From Nageia nagi (Eukaryota; Pinophyta), in the NCBI GenBank assembly GCA_050084985.1, contig JBITNC010000001.1, positions 85,312,001-85,376,000 of the forward strand: DNA of 64,000 bases, in the 5' to 3' direction. The translations under genes and the position numbers were made by a program. The notes below the pieces were generated by a model. That model was not told where the DNA came from. It searched no databases and worked only from the letters and a program-made list of their open reading frames with translations. Numbering within the stretch: position 1 is the first letter of the stretch; each line of letters starts with the position of its first letter. This document shows positions 1-12,709 of this stretch, in pieces.

Positions 1-190
1 TAAATTTATTTATTAAAGCATAAATAATGTTAGTATAATTTTAATAAAATATAAGAAATGCTAATAATTCTTAAAATTTGAATCAAAATTATAAGAAAGT
101 AAAAATCTTTAATTTTTTTTAATCATCATTTATATCCAGAATTTCATTTTGCTGTAACAAACAAGCTACTTCAAATACAGACCATTTGAT

Positions 191-213
191 TATAATAATA
201 ATAATAATAATAA
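191..213. repeat. (TAA)n microsatellite
   Basis: About 7-8 TAA units lie in the 3' flank of the receptor-like pseudogene. A tttatt near position 5-13 would read AATAAA on the minus strand and could be its old poly(A) signal. Bases 1-297 hold nothing else that I recognise. Confidence 0.8.
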
Positions 214-297
214 CTTCTTACACTGCAAAATACAGAATATGGATGTTATCTGTACTTGGAAATGATTAACAATCTTACAAACTTTGCTACTACTTGT

Positions 298-3051
298 CTA
301 GGCTATCCAGCATAGAAAGAAAACGAGATACTGGAAAATAGTGCTATACTCAAAGCAGCTGTTGCTACTACTTTGGAAACCGGTAAACTCCAATTTGGCG
401 CCAGACTTCTGATCCCAGCACCATATTTCTGATTTTGCCCATCCCAAAATGAGAGAGGTTGTCCCACCAAATCCAATCACAAATCCCGTTGCAAGACCCA
501 TCACTGAGATGTTCTCATCCACACTCCTCCACACTGACCATGTCGACTCCTCTAGAGTATTAGGTTTTGCAGGTTTGTCGTTGTTTTGGTTGCATTTTGG
601 TAAAGGGCGTCCGCATAGACCCTCGTTGTCCCTGAATGAGCTCTCGAAGAACGTCCAAAATTGAGTTCCAGTGGGTATGGGTCCAGAAAGCCTGTTTGAT
701 GAAACGTCCAGGTACGCCAACTTGGACAAGTTTGAAAGCTCCTCGTGAATGCGGCTTCTCAGCTTGTTGTGAGACAAGTCCAACTGCTCCAGAGTCCATA
801 TCTGTCCAATGCATGGCGGTATCTTACCCTCCAATAGGTTTCTGGACAGATCTAGTAAGCGCAGGCTACTAAGGCTCCCTATGCTTGCCGGTATATCACC
901 TGTGAGGTTATTGCTTGACAAATCAAGGATGGTGTTTGCTTGCAGTACATAGTCGACAATGTACTCCTGACCTTTGATTACAACTATCACATCCTCGTAG
1001 AGGGTGTTGCCACTCACTTGGGGATCTCCACGGATTCCGAACCCAAGAAGACGCTCTAGCTGATTGGGTATTCTTCCCTGCAATGTATTGTTGGACAAAT
1101 CCAGCACTTGCAGGTGGGTAAGGTTGGTAATCCACGGAGGAATTCTGCCTTGAAGCATATTATACCCAACACTTAAAACTCTCAAAACCTGAAAATGTGC
1201 CAAGTAAGAAGGAAGCTCACCTACCAATCTATTTCTTCTCAGATCCAAAAGGTGGATCTGCGTACAATTGGCCAAGCCTGGAGGTAGAGGCCCAGAAAAA
1301 TTATTGTCGTGAGCAGACTAAACTTCCAGAGAAGAAGTTGAATGAATTACTTGACAGTTTTAGCCTCTTCAGAGATGTACAGTTGCTGAGTGAGGCTGGA
1401 ATCTTGCCTGACAAGTGATTACCAGTCAGTAGCAAATCTGTCATAGACTTACAGTTGCCTATTGATTCTGGAATCGTTCCATTGAGCATGTTTTGGGACA
1501 AAACTAACTGTTGCAGGCCAGTGCATTTGCCAATACCCTCAGGAATACTACCAGATATATTGTTCCGGAATAGCAGAAGCTGAGTAAGATTTTTGAGTTC
1601 ACCAATATTTTGTGGTATAGGCCCGCTCAAACTGTTCGAATACAAATACAAATTCTGCATGTTTTGGAGATTCCCGATTCCCTCGGGAATTGTACCTCTC
1701 AAATTGCTTCAGTGCAAGCCGAGGATTTTCAAATTTCGAAGGTTTACAATGCCTCTGGGAATAGTGCCTGACGAATAATTGTTGTGTCAAGAAACAGAGT
1801 TTCAAGCTTGGTCAAGTTAGCTATATTTTCGGGTATGGTACCCCTCAGCATGTTTGTGCCAAAATTCAAAAGGCTAAGCTCTGTCAGCTTTCCAATATCC
1901 TTAGGAATGGTTCCACTGAATTTGTTTGCTCCAAGATCTAGGTAACTAAGCTGGGTTAAATTCATGAAGATTGTATTCGGTAGTCTCTCTTTAAAACTAT
2001 TACCGCTTACAGAAAGAGTGATAAGGGAAAGGCTAGAGATACTGGTAGGCAGTGACCCTTGAATTTTGTTAGTTGTTAATTCCAGCCAAACAAGACTGCT
2101 ACAATTACCTATTTCAGCAGGAACAGATCCTGTAAGATTCCCCGGGCCATAGAGGAATAATTGGACAAGCTGTTTCAAATTTCCTAATTCCGAATTTATT
2201 TTGCCATGTAATAAATTATTTCAAATACATATTACTTGAATGGAAGAACAATTACCTATTTCTGAAGGGATTTGGCTTTGTAACCTGTTGTACTCTAGAC
2301 CGAGAACCTCTAGTTTGTCAAGCCTTCCAAACTCAGACGGGATTGAACCTGTGAGACTGTTTTGGCCCAGAACCAGTCTTACCAGAGATGTGGAGTTACT
2401 CATAGATGTAGGAATGGTTCCAATCAAATGATTGTACGACAAGACAAGGTGCTCTAAGTCATGAAGCCGACCAAATTCTGATGGTATGCTCGCATTCAAG
2501 TTGTTGACTGAAAGTTTAACCAACTGAAGACTTTTACAATTAGCCAGAGATTTGGGTATATGACCAGTAAGTGAGATACTTCGGAGATCCAACACCTTAA
2601 GTGATTTGAGTTGTCCCAGCTGTGGTGGAATATTTCCTTGGAAATGATTGAGGGATAGATTCAAAGTGCGCAGCAAGGAAAGATCTCCCAAGGAAGGAGA
2701 AATCGTACCTTCCAATTGGAGATTGGGGAGGATGATGGCAACCACTCTTTTAGTATGTTTTCTACACCAAACACCGTTCCACGAGCACACCTCCTCCGAA
2801 TTGTTTGCAGTCCAAGTGGAAAGGGCTTGCAGTGGATCGGACTTTATGGCCTTTCGGAAGGACAGGAGAGCTTCAATATCCCTGCTATCACCCGAACCGT
2901 CTTCTGCAAGCAGCATACGCTCACTTGACATGAAAAAGCTTCCTTCCACCGAATGCCTATTCACAATGCTTTTCTTCCCACAATATGTATGGTTAGCAGC
3001 TTTGGCATCAGTGATTGCAAATGCCATGGCCAAAGCTAAGCTCAGCAACAT
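298..3051 (-). pseudogene. LRR receptor-like protein (RLP), disrupted
   Basis: Read from 3051 downwards, it begins with an ATG and a hydrophobic signal peptide (MLLSLALAMAFA). An LRRNT-type cap follows (ALLSFRKAI, then CSWNGVWC), then a long array of plant extracellular LRRs (LxxLxLxxNxLxGxIP) and an island-like break around 1020-940. The C-terminal LRRs close with a cap (NEGLCGRPLPKC). A membrane helix (about 520-450) and a short basic tail follow, with no kinase. This is the layout of plant RLPs, which sit at the cell surface and sense peptides or pathogen molecules through partner kinases. Four lesions break it: in-frame TGA at 2221-2223, a 1-base loss in an A run near 1785, TGA at 1709-1711, and a 1-base gain near 1306. 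The LRR pattern continues across each lesion, so the pieces are one gene. The first ATG at 3049-3051 is chosen because the signal peptide starts there. Sequencing error is the alternative to true decay. Confidence 0.88.
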
Positions 3052-3125
3052 CTTTCATCATTATTAACACACCACCCATTTCCCTCCTCACCATATCTAG
3101 ATGCGAAAACATGCTACAGGCCTCC

Positions 3126-3134
3126 AAATATATA
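3126..3134 (-). promoter_or_regulatory. Candidate TATA box of the RLP gene
   Basis: The minus strand reads TATATATTT about 75 bases upstream of the RLP start codon, a normal plant core-promoter spacing that allows a short 5' leader. AT-rich context makes chance matches easy, so support is positional only. Confidence 0.4.
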
Positions 3135-3139
3135 CGATG

Positions 3140-4450
3140 TCCGACGATTGGAGAAAACTGAAATAAATAATAAACATTTATTTTCCCACGTCAAGCGGAA
3201 TTCTTTTAACTTTAATTGGAGTAAGGTTAAAATTATGATGTTTGTTTTGATGTCTTTCTAAAAGATCTTAAGATGCGTTCAGTTTGAATTCATCTCTTAA
3301 AATTCTATACTTAATAATTGATTTATATACTAATTTCACTTCAAAACTAGTAACTTGCATTCATAAATATTTTTATCTAAAATTTTTCATTTATAATAAT
3401 AGAAAAAATAAGTAGAGGTATGATATGGATTGTAAGGATGCTAGAAAGAATATTAAGATTACTCGAAATAATAAGGATAGATAAAATTTATAAATAAAAG
3501 AAAATTAAGAGAATATAAAACCTTAGTTAAATATAAGAAACGATTATTTTTAAATAAATAATAAGAAAATTTTCTAGATTTATGTAAGCATAATCTAAAA
3601 CAGTTTTGGCAATTAATTCTATCTTCATAAATGATAGCTAAATTACAAATTAACCTAATAATTGAAATTGTTATCCCTAAAAAATTTTATATGTCCCCTC
3701 TAAATTTATATTCACATGTTGTCACTCTTTATTTTTTAGTTCCCTTTTTAAGATACAAGAGAGGGCATAGCATAACAAAAACAAGCTTGGCAACTTTATT
3801 ATACAACTTAATTATTTGAGAAATAATCATACAAATACTTAATTGATATATATTTACTTCTAAACAAACTTTAATATATCCTACAAATCAAGTGGTTTAA
3901 AAAGATGTTAAAAGACTTATCTATCTAAATAAAAGGATATTAAGTAGAATATCTAAAAATTGATTGTAGTATCCTTTCTTCTCATATCAAACCTTTTTTT
4001 AAGATTTCTCTTAAAGAAGGTTTCTCAAAATTGTGGACAACAAATCCAATTGTTTTTATGTACAAAACTAGAGACAAAAGTAAATTGTTGAATTATAAAA
4101 CTATTCTAACAAGTCTTTTACTTGTCAAACTTTTTAATAGTATTATAGAAAATAAAACTAACATTTGGCTTGATGATAATAATTTTAGAGTTAGGCCAAG
4201 CCAATTTTAGAAGCAAATATTCAACAATTAACTACATCCTCATTTTTTGAATTTTTGTTGTAAATTGTTGAGATGATAAAGAAGATTTTATTTGCATGTT
4301 TTGTAGATTAAAAAAAAACCTTTATAATATTCCAGAATAACTTTTTAATGTGTGTGGCTAAATTAGATTTACCTCCTTAACTAAGATTTATTTTCTATAG
4401 GCTTTATGAGCATGTTATTACCAAACTTAAAATTACTCAAGGATGATCTA
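3140..4450. other. AT-rich spacer, nothing recognised
   Basis: Only short chance ORFs occur here (for example 3631-3819), with no codon bias, motif or repeat that I can support. Confidence 0.6.
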
Positions 4451-4452
4451 AG

Positions 4453-5387
4453 GTTGAAAGCAAGAAGTTGAGTCCACTTAAAAGGGAAGCAGGGAAAATC
4501 ATTGAAGTCAAAATTCAATATCAAAAAAATTGGGTTCTTGATTTAGGTTTAGGATCCCAATATTTGAATCTCCAATTTCACCTTAGATTGAGGCTTGAAA
4601 TAGGATTGGTTCTCTGACTTGCAAGTATATGTGCATGGCAATGTTAATAGAAAATCTTAACTTCAGGCATATGTTTGATGGACTTTTTGGTAGAATTTGT
4701 TCATGAAATTAAAACCCATTATAGATTAAATAGTGGATTTCAAAGTTGTAATTCTTTTTACAATTGGATAAGATTTTATATTTTTTGATTATATTTTAGT
4801 AAAAATGGTTCATATACATGAAATATGAAGGTCTCATATTTTCATGATAAGTTTTTTTTGGGAGAAGTTGTAAAAAATTATTTATATAGGGAAAAGCTTT
4901 AGAATTCTTTATAGAATAAAAAAAATTGAAAAAAGATTAAGTTTGGATCAAATTATGCTAGATGGACATGAGCGCTTTTCGAAAACACAAATATACTCAA
5001 TACAAAATTAAAAAAAAATGATGTAAAAGTATCCAAGACAAACTCCAATGTGTTAGGTATCTTTTTCTAAAAGGATTTTAAAAAATACCTTGATTTTAGT
5101 CAAATTATGCTAGACAAACACATGCATGGTATGGTCCAATTTTTTTTTAAGAAAATGAATTTTTGTTCATCCTATCAAATTTTAAATACTATGATTTGGG
5201 TATTAAAAAAATTATATATTTGAAAACTATACTTTGAGCACTACATTTTACTATATTGATCTTTTTTGTGATTCCATGTCTAAGTACTTCAAATTTTGAG
5301 ATCAATCATATCTAAACTTGAAAATCAAGAAAAACACTTCCACTTTTTGGCCTTAAAAGTGGACCCAAATTCTTGCATCCACCCCTA
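4453..5387 (+). mobile_element. R1 dispersed repeat, copy 1 (inverted ends)
   Basis: The left end resembles GCAAGAAGTTGAGTCCACTT. The right end, read on the opposite strand, gives TGCAAGAATTTGGGTCCACTT, so the ends are inverted copies of each other. The interior (for example 4945-5150 and 5190-5330) matches the copy at 25497-26404 in the same orientation and copies 2 and 3 in the opposite one. No transposase reading frame is seen. It is best read as a non-autonomous DNA transposon of about 0.93 kb; the superfamily is not determined because no clean target duplication is visible. Confidence 0.6.
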
Positions 5388-7344
5388 AGAAAATTGGTTA
5401 CAATATTGAATTTAAAAAAGGGTATCTCATATCCTTTACTCTATTTGGTATTTATGTAGATCACTTATACAAGTTTTTCAAAGAAGTTGAATTTATATGA
5501 ACCAACCTTAGTAACCTTATTATTATTCTTCTACCTTATAAAAATCATATTATCTTGTTAGCTAGACATTATGATAATCTTGTAAGATAATTAAATAATA
5601 TTTAAACAATTTGTAATATTTTGAATATATATATAACAAAAAATATGATTATTAAATATAAAAATATAAGATCACCCCATGATCCTCTTTAATAATCAAT
5701 AATTAAAGATTATTCAATCTTCATATACTTGGGTATTGACATAAATCATAAACTAAATTTAAGTTTAAGTATTGAAAAAAAAATTGTTGCTAGGTGAAAA
5801 TCTTTTTATGGTTTGAAAAATAAGTGTAAAAATATAAGAATTCAGAATTGAGATTAATTTTTTTTTTCTCTTTACTTGTACTCCAATAGTACTCTTAGGT
5901 GTTAAGTCTAGGATGGGGTCATTTCTAAAGTAGGAAATGAATCTAATTGGAGTAAGCTTAATATTATACTTATGTTGCATAAATAATACTATTGGTTGTC
6001 TTATGCTTATTGGTATCAGATACTAGTATAAAATTGATAATAGTATATATAGGTGTACAAGTTATGATCATTGATTCACTAACAAATATTATATTTCTTA
6101 TTCACCTTATTATGGCATCTATCTAGAGAATTTCCCTTCTTGAATTGGACTTTAGAGATTATTCCCTCTCAAAGTGGCTTACCTTCTTTATTTTTTAATT
6201 GAAGAACTATTCTAAATATTTCATTTTTATTTTGGAGTACAATATTTATTTATATTAATTAATTCAGTATAATTACCACTATTTTGATTATAAATTAAAT
6301 ACTTTTATTGCTAAGTTATTTTATTCCAAGTGGTATTAGAGAATATGTAATTATATCCACATTTTTATGGTGTTTTGTTAGGTTCACCACTAATAAATGG
6401 GAACATTAGATTAGGAGTACTTTTGCTTATTTTAGTTATTATTTGGATAATTAATTATAAGTTCCATTTGGAGAGTAGTTTAGTACTCCAATTATGGAAT
6501 GTTAAATATTTAGTTAGTATATTATGTATAGTTGAATATATAGTACTCCAATTATGGAATATTAAATATTTAGTTAGATGTATTGTAATATTTTATTCTT
6601 GATTGGTGAGATATGAAGGATAAAAGAAAATGTCCTTCTCCTAGGGCACGTTTGAGCATGAGCTAACAATTTGGGTCCATCATAGATGATCTTGGATATT
6701 AAGAGTTAATACATTTTGACAAAAATGTTATAAAAATGTATCATTTTAATGGCTAATCCTATATTTTTATCAATATTTTTATTCCTTCTTATCATACTTC
6801 AATATATTATAATTTTGAATGTAACTAAATATTATCAAGTAGGATACATAAGGGGTGAAAAAAAGAGTACATATTTTCAAAAATCATTGAGATACTTATC
6901 TCATTTTTATCTCCTTACTAAGATAATCACAATAGTGTATATTATTAGTAAACATTAATTTTAATATTAAAATAAAGATTTGAGACCCAAAAGAACTCAA
7001 AAAATATAAAAAAGGTAGATAAAGGATGATAAAAAAGAGTCTCATATCTTGAAGTGGGACACAATTATATGATTCTTCTTATAATGAGGAAATTTCAACA
7101 TTATAACCCTCTTCAAAATAATTATAATATGGAAAGAAAAAAATACAAAAAGTCAAAATAAGGAAAAATAAAATTAAACATTGATGGATCATGAGAATGA
7201 GAATTATAGGAATATGATGAAGCTCTAAGTCAAAGTGAAATGATAATCTAAAAAATGCCACTTTAATGGATGTTCACTTGACAAAATGTCAACCATTACA
7301 CTACAACTTAAATGAATGATACTCTTTCAAGATTACTTTGATTT
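5388..7344. other. AT-rich spacer, no gene recognised
   Basis: Short ORFs (5765-5980 minus, 6375-6602, 6749-6958, 7079-7261 minus) are low-complexity and hydrophobic or A/T-driven, with no recognisable domain. The only structure seen is the small direct repeat listed separately. Confidence 0.55.
6481..6577. repeat. 60-bp period direct duplication
   Basis: A segment starting TAGTACTCCAATTATGGAAT at 6481 recurs at 6541 with one visible change over about 37 bases. It appears to be a recent local tandem duplication. Confidence 0.85.
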
Positions 7345-8130
7345 GCATGAAATATCAAAGTAGAAGATGGGTCCACTTTATGGCCAAAAAGTAGAAGCTT
7401 TTTCTTTGATTTTTAGTTTGATCACAATTGATATTAGAATTTAAAGCACTTACGGATGAAATATTGAAAAGGTTACTTTGAAAAAAATATAATGCTCAAA
7501 GTATAGTTTTCAAATATATAATTTATTCTAATACCCATATGATAGAAATGAAATATTTGTAAGCATTTATAAAAACCACTTTTTAAAATTTATTATTTTA
7601 AGATCATGTCTTTAATTGTTGGGCCAATATAATTTGACCTAAATTAAAGTATTTTTTAGAATCCTTTTAGGAAATGATAGTTAATACATTGGAGAATATT
7701 GAGAATACATTTTTGAATTTTTTTATTAATTTTTTTATTGGTCTTAATTACATTTTTTAAATTACTTTTGTTGGACAACATAACTTGACCTAAACTTAAA
7801 CTTTTTTGGTTTTGCTTTTTTTTAGTATAGAATTATGTATAGAATGGTGATATATAATTTTTTTTATAATTCTAAAAAAAAGAAAGAAAAATTATTAAAT
7901 AAATAAGATAACTTACTTTTTCATGTTTATGGACAAGCTTGAATGAAAAATAATTGAACAATAGTAAATATAATCCAATTATTAAAAAAATTACATATTT
8001 GAAATCTACAATCACTCATTGATAATGGGTTCAAATAAATTCCATAAAAAAACTCTATCAAATACACATTAAAACTTGAGTTTTTCCATTATCAAATGAT
8101 AAGAACTTGTGTTTCCATGTCCAAACCTAA
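7345..8130 (-). mobile_element. R1 dispersed repeat, copy 2
   Basis: This copy opens with GAAGATGGGTCCACTTTATG at about 7353 and is the reverse complement of the right part of R1 copy 1, including the block around 7490-7540 that matches the block around 5200-5240 of copy 1. It is collinear with copy 3 (22187-22960) to about 8100. The far inverted end is not recognisable, so the right boundary is approximate. Confidence 0.5.
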
Positions 8131-8532
8131 GGCTTACCTTACCATGCCTTACCCAAGCCAAAAATCAAGGTGAAATTGACTTTGATACTATCAGAATCTT
8201 ATTTTAAAATGGAACCCCATTTTTAAATGGTATAGAGATCCCATTTTGTTTTAAAAAGTAAAGGATGTGATATTATTATTTGAAATAAAATATCAAATTA
8301 AAATTCAACTATATTTTAATACAATCCTTAAACTTTACCCTAAATGTTGGCTACATCTCATGTGTTAAAGTCTCAAAAAAAATGTATTCTAATTTTTTAC
8401 TACAATTCAATTTCATTGCATGCACTTGAGTTTTAGTTGTAACTCATCCCCTCTCCAAATGCAACCAAATGATTAAAGTAATATGATGAATAAATCTCAT
8501 TGAAGAACTATACCCAAACCTCCTAAAACTTT

Positions 8533-9925
8533 GGTCAATCTTATTACAAGAGATAAGATTGATGTAATTATTGAGCTAAGAATTGAAGGTAGAATAGTTA
8601 ATAATGAAACAAGATTAATTATCCCTAATAAAATTAAATTATGAAGTAGGTCAAAGGAAGAATATGCTCATTGGTTGATTTTTTAGAATTCAACCTAATA
8701 TGGATTTAATTTGTAAATGGATGACTTTAGGAAAGATCACATTGATAACTTCACTATGAGAATTCTTACTATTCAAATTCAAGAAAGAAGAGGATATGAA
8801 AAATGTGCTTGAGTTATGTACATGGTTTCTAGGATGAAAGTATTTGGTTCTAGAAAGATGGGATTGAAGCTTTCATCTACAAACTAAAAATAAAAATTTA
8901 GTTGCAATCTACATAAGTCTCATCAACCTTTCTTCTAATTATTGGAATATGAATATTATCATTTGATTTACCAACATGATCAGTTCATTAGTATTTATTC
9001 CAAAACTCTATTTTTAGAAAGTTGGATGGTACTAACTCACTTATGTGTAAATATAGATATTTCTAAGAAACTTAAGAATAAGATCTATTTGGATGAAGAA
9101 GATGTAGGAACTTAAGAGCAAAACATCATCTATGAGAAACTTCCAATATGATACAATATTTATAGTAAATTTGAATAAATGGTATGCAAGTCAATGTTCA
9201 AATAGAAAAGTAGAAGGGAAGGTGCCAAGGTAGGTGAGGAGGTCAATTGATAGGCACCAACCATAAATAGCTCAGAACTAGCCAAACTAGTACCAAAATG
9301 TAGTTCCGAAATAGATACAAACAAGCCCTTATGTTACATTTCCAATAAGAGTTGAATGTTGTAACTTCTTTCAAGCTTTAATCCTAGATAAAAATGATCC
9401 ATCCAGCCAACTAGGGGATATAAGAGTAGAGGAAGTTAAGGAGGATACTGATATGAAGGTTTAAAAATATGGAAAAGAGATAGTTTAAGTTGATTTCTCA
9501 TAGTAAAATTTTCAAGATTATAAAAGAAAAAGATAAAATAGTGATCATAGTGAATAAAGAAGAATGCATGAATATAAAGAACAACATAAAATTGAAACAC
9601 TAAATGAAAAATTAATTGTAGAGGAAACGAAAAGAAAAGAATGGGAAGCATACTATGAGAGATCATGGGTAAGAGAGAATGATTAAAAGATTAAGGAAAT
9701 AAAAATGAAAGCTTCTTTGAACATGTTGAGAGGACAAAAATTAGGAAATAATTATAAAGAAGCTACATCTAAAGTTGTTAGAAGAATCCAAGAATTGTTA
9801 CCAAAACTTAGAGAAGAGGGGAAGTTAGATGAAAAGAATACAATAGAAATAACTTAGAGTACTTTAGGGTTAGGTAAGGGATTCTTTTTTGAATTATGTA
9901 GGAATGAAGGATTAAGAAAATAAAG
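8533..9925 (+). pseudogene. Decayed ORF of unknown family, copy A
   Basis: One plus-strand frame stays coding-like for long stretches despite stops: about 8533-8640, 8720-8890, 9030-9110, and about 9545-9925 after frame changes. The later part is charged and helix-rich (for example KRKEWEAYYERSWVREND), like a coiled coil. The matching DNA in copy B (about 26420-27180) preserves the same charged stretch with different lesions, so the ORF predates the duplication. I do not recognise the family; a gene inside an old transposable element or a retroposed host gene are both possible. No catalytic motif was seen. Confidence 0.45.
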
Positions 9926-11486
9926 TTGCAACAAAGATTATATGTATTTATGTCATAAAAAGATGAATTAGGGAGATAAAAGAACAACTTTTTTTTAGAT
10001 GTAACTCGACTTCAACTAAGCTACAACAAATCTACATAAGTCTCAAAGAAATAATATTCTTTTCATATATAGATATGATAAAATCATCATGATAGAGTTT
10101 ATATGTATTTTTCCTAGGTTTCATTTTTTCTACTAGTTGGTGATATTGGCTAGTTGCAGTAAAGTACTTTAGCTTCAAAGTAGTCATTTCTTAATACTTT
10201 GTAATTGTTAAATTACAATTTGTATAACAACATATATTAAAAAAAAATGACCAAGTTGCACGATCTTGTCAAAACCCTCCTTTCTATCCTTATAAAAAAA
10301 TTATATATAATAATATTTTTAAGATTACAAATAATTTAAATCTCAAAGATAATTAGTATTCATATATTAAAATGTTTATATAATAAGTAAGCACCTTAAC
10401 ATAAAAGAATAACATTTGATGCTAAATGTATATAAATATAAAACTTACATTAAGTACTCATGCCATATCTATAATCACATTAATACTATAAAAAAAAATG
10501 TTTATCCAATTATATTCATTAAATTACATTATCTCCTTCTTCAAAATTTAAAACCATAAATAACAAAATAGAATTCTTCCTTATAATACATATGTTCATA
10601 ATAAATGTAAAAAAAACTATAACTACACATATTATATAAACATAATGGTTGAAAATATAATTTCAATTAATTTATGTAATTATCTATTAGTATTAAAAGT
10701 AATATTAATAGTTTTTTCTTTTTTATCAAGATCCAACGTGATTTCTATATCAACTCAATATTTAACATTATAACTTCATCAAGTTAAACACATATTAAAT
10801 TCATGTTGATTCATTCATACGCAACATATTACAATGAAAAATAAATTTATTTTATCTTTATTCATTCTCATAAACACCACACATTCTATTATAATTATAC
10901 GAATATATCAAATATAATTTATTATATGTAAATATATAAAGTGACATGACAAGTATTTCATTTATATTAATATTTATTAAATTAATTTAATTTTATATTG
11001 CCAGGTTACTTATATTTATTAATTAATCAATAGAATATTTAAAATGAATGATTCTAAATTAAATAATAAATTATATATATTTTAGGGTTTGTTCTCTCGT
11101 AGAAGATATTTATCATTAATTTGATAGGATTTTAAATATGTTTTCATTTTTAAAAACAAAGAATTTTGAATTCGAACTTTCATAATTTTGAACTATTCAC
11201 CTTTCCAACTTTATTATCCATCAATTCATAAATCATAAATTTTAAATTAATTATATAACTTATATAAACAAACTTTTCTTATTAAAAATAAAAATTATGT
11301 TCTCAATAACTGAATCAATCAATTTATTTTATTTTTAATAAAATAAACAGTAAAATTTACTTAATAATTATCTTATAATTTGATGGTTCTCTACTAAAAG
11401 ATTGAAACACCCTTTTTCAAATTTTATATATATAAGAAATGGGTTTGTTCATTCCTCCTTTTATAAATTCACTCCATGCTCTATCT
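9926..11486. other. AT-rich spacer within copy A
   Basis: No coding pattern is visible. Bases 10030-10445 are shared with copy B (about 27270-27660), while 10450-11220 are unique to copy A. Short A/T tracts are the only structure. Confidence 0.5.
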
Positions 11487-11862
11487 AAATGGAAATAGGA
11501 TTGTAATATATAGTCGAATTCAGAATATATGTAGTCGTCCTTCATAATTCCTTGTTAAGCAAAAGCAAAGGTTTGCACTTCCAAGCAAATTGTAATTCTC
11601 AACAGATTGCAATCATATTTCAATTTAGATTTAAAAAAGCAAAGGTTAGCATTTTCAAGAAAATTCTAAATCTCAACATATTACAATCCTATTTCCATTT
11701 AGATACAGCTTGAGAATACAGTCAAGTTCAGAATATATATAGTCGTCCTTAATAATTCCTTTTAAGGGAAATGTTAGCGTTTCCAAGCAAATTGTAATTC
11801 TCAACGGATTACAATCCTATTTCCATTAAGATACAGATCGCGAAAACAGTCGAATTCGGAAT
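11487..11862. repeat. Tandem repeat, about 150-bp unit, copy A
   Basis: The module (a stretch ending AGTCGTCCTTAATAATTCC, then AAAGGTTAGCATTTCCAAGC, then CTCAACAGATTACAATCCTA) occurs about three times, one shortened to about 75 bp. The array is also present in copy B at 30190-30575 with the same order of full and short units, so it existed before the duplication. Confidence 0.75.
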
Positions 11863-11889
11863 AAAAAGATAAAGAACAAACCTAGTCCT

Positions 11890-12525
11890 TACTATAGCTT
11901 TTATTAATACACTGGCAAAAGATCTACATAAAACCGTAATCGCGGTGAGATTTCACGTTTGTGAAAAGTTTGCTTGCCATTACGTGTAGCTGTAATTTTT
12001 TAAAAGGAGCATTGACGCACTACTTTCGAGATTAGAACTTGTGACCTTTAATGGAAGAGGTTTCAGAGCTGGTTCGATGAGTTTTCAGGCTTGAAAAAAA
12101 CTTTTATATGGCTCTATAGTTTCATTTCATTGTTCAGCAGCTGTTAAGAAAAGACACGCCGGCCCACATGGAAACGGTTGTCTTTATACAGTACACACGT
12201 GATAGGCTCCAGTATACGGACCTTCGTGATTAGGAGGCAAGCTAGGAGTCACAAACCTCCAAAAATTATTTTGACATTCGTATAAAGGTATCATAAAAGA
12301 ATCCCAGAAACCAAACAATTCCATACTTATGAACTTCAACAGGAGGTGGTCTGTGCCCAACCAAATGAAAGAGAAAAAGTAAGTTGTACGAGTAAAGCTA
12401 CTGTAAATGTTTTCGTTCCGTGTTTCAGGATTGATTTCGCGGAGGTGACATCCATCAATAAAAACAATGGAATACGCTTTTCTATCCTTCCCCAAAAAAA
12501 TACGGTCATCAAAGAAAACAAACAA
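11890..12525 (-). pseudogene. Gene-like tail of unknown identity, copy A
   Basis: A minus-strand frame (113 codons open, 12184-12525) ends in SLPPNHEGPYTGAYHVCTV followed by a stop. Copy B encodes nearly the same C-terminus (SLPPNHEGPYTGDYHVCTV, ORF 30961-31143) before the same stop. A tttatt at about 11899 (AATAAA on minus) is kept in both copies downstream of the stop. Base composition is richer in G+C than the surroundings. Together this suggests the last exon and 3' UTR of an old gene. I do not recognise the protein, and upstream of about 12525 the frames are broken in both copies. Confidence 0.35.
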
Positions 12526-12709
12526 ACAAACAATCCATGGTTTACATAATGGAATCTTCGATCACATTTCGAAACACTCTATAGATTATCTGATGACACT
12601 GATGGTCAAAATTTTCTCCTAAATCAAGGAATCAAAAATGAACAAATCATTACCTTCAAAGGGCCTCTGGTCGGAAGGGTTTAAATAGTGTCCTGCAAAT
12701 GAAACACTC

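Noticed and set aside
449-872. Plus-strand ORFs opposite the RLP (449-664, 636-872)
   Set aside because: Shadows of the LRR coding strand; no independent domain.
298-1275. LRR receptor kinase
   Set aside because: After the membrane helix only a short tail follows before the stop and no kinase motif is present downstream, so receptor-like protein is the better call.
12379-12430. Splice-like pair GTAAGT ... TTTCAG on the plus strand
   Set aside because: Only 52 bases apart, shorter than plant introns tolerate, and not kept as a pair in copy B.
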